Assembly: GCA_964514145.1 (NCBI GenBank)
Contig: CAZEPM010000107.1
Coordinates: 1 to 6,687 of the forward strand
Length of the DNA: 6,687 bases
From: Phocaeicola_A sp964514145
Lineage (GTDB): Bacteria; Bacteroidota; Bacteroidia; Bacteroidales; Bacteroidaceae
Direction: 5' to 3'
The translations under genes were made by a program, and so were the position numbers. A model generated the notes under the pieces. That model saw only the letters and a program-made list of their open reading frames with translations, did no database searches and was not told where the DNA came from. This document shows positions 6,647 to 6,687 of the stretch, one piece after another. Every line of letters starts with the position of its first letter. The first letter of the stretch is position 1.

Positions 6647-6687
6647 ATGAAACCTCTATACAAACACATGGCACTGCTGGGTCTCTG
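6647..6687 (+). CDS. Third gene of the efflux operon, 5' end only; probably the outer-membrane channel (TolC-like)
   Basis: An ATG 21 bases after the pump stop opens MKPLYKHMALLGL, running off the window. Basic residues followed by a hydrophobic stretch look like the start of a signal peptide. In Bacteroidales adaptor-pump operons the next gene is usually the TolC/OprM-type outer-membrane factor, and the short same-strand spacing implies co-transcription. Only 13 complete codons are visible, so the identity is inferred from context; a further RND subunit or other exported protein is possible. Confidence 0.6.
   Translation, partial: MKPLYKHMALLGL

Overview
The window reads as chromosomal DNA from a Bacteroidales bacterium (Bacteroides, Phocaeicola, Parabacteroides or a relative; I cannot narrow it further). 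Four things point there. The first gene belongs to the 6-bladed beta-propeller lipoprotein family that is common in this order. There is a long HU-related protein with an extended tail. Candidate promoters fit the Bacteroides -33/-7 pattern (TTTG, about 20 bases, TAnnTTTG). Most genes lack an obvious Shine-Dalgarno site. All confident genes lie on the + strand.

Layout: bases 1-28 may hold the first codons of a leftward gene with a signal-peptide-like start (weak). Bases 209-1375 encode a beta-propeller lipoprotein, with a candidate promoter at 88-119. Bases 1465-1917 encode an HU-type DNA-binding protein with an unusually good ribosome binding site. Bases 1958-2050 hold a compact block of four 22-base units bounded by a perfect 23-base inverted repeat. 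Bases 2138-2338 look like a small lipoprotein gene broken by a one-base frameshift and ending at a run of twelve A. Bases 2348-2379 hold a candidate promoter whose -33 element lies inside a 15-base palindrome, a likely operator. From 2433 an efflux operon begins: a membrane-fusion (adaptor) lipoprotein (2433-3536), an RND inner-membrane pump (3533-6625, overlapping the adaptor gene by four bases) and the first 13 codons of a third gene (6647 on) that starts like an exported protein and is probably the outer-membrane channel.

The adaptor and pump should form a proton-driven tripartite exporter with an outer-membrane channel. The substrate cannot be read from sequence. The pump keeps only one of the two TM4 aspartates of AcrB (Asp405, then Ser406) and has Asn935-Asp936 where AcrB has its TM10 lysine, so its proton relay must differ from the textbook one. 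The beta-propeller and HU genes have no evident functional link to the pump.

No mobile element, CRISPR array, tRNA or rRNA was seen. The parts most worth a second look are the noncoding repeat block, the palindrome over the efflux promoter and the broken small lipoprotein between them. I see no convincing new multi-gene system.
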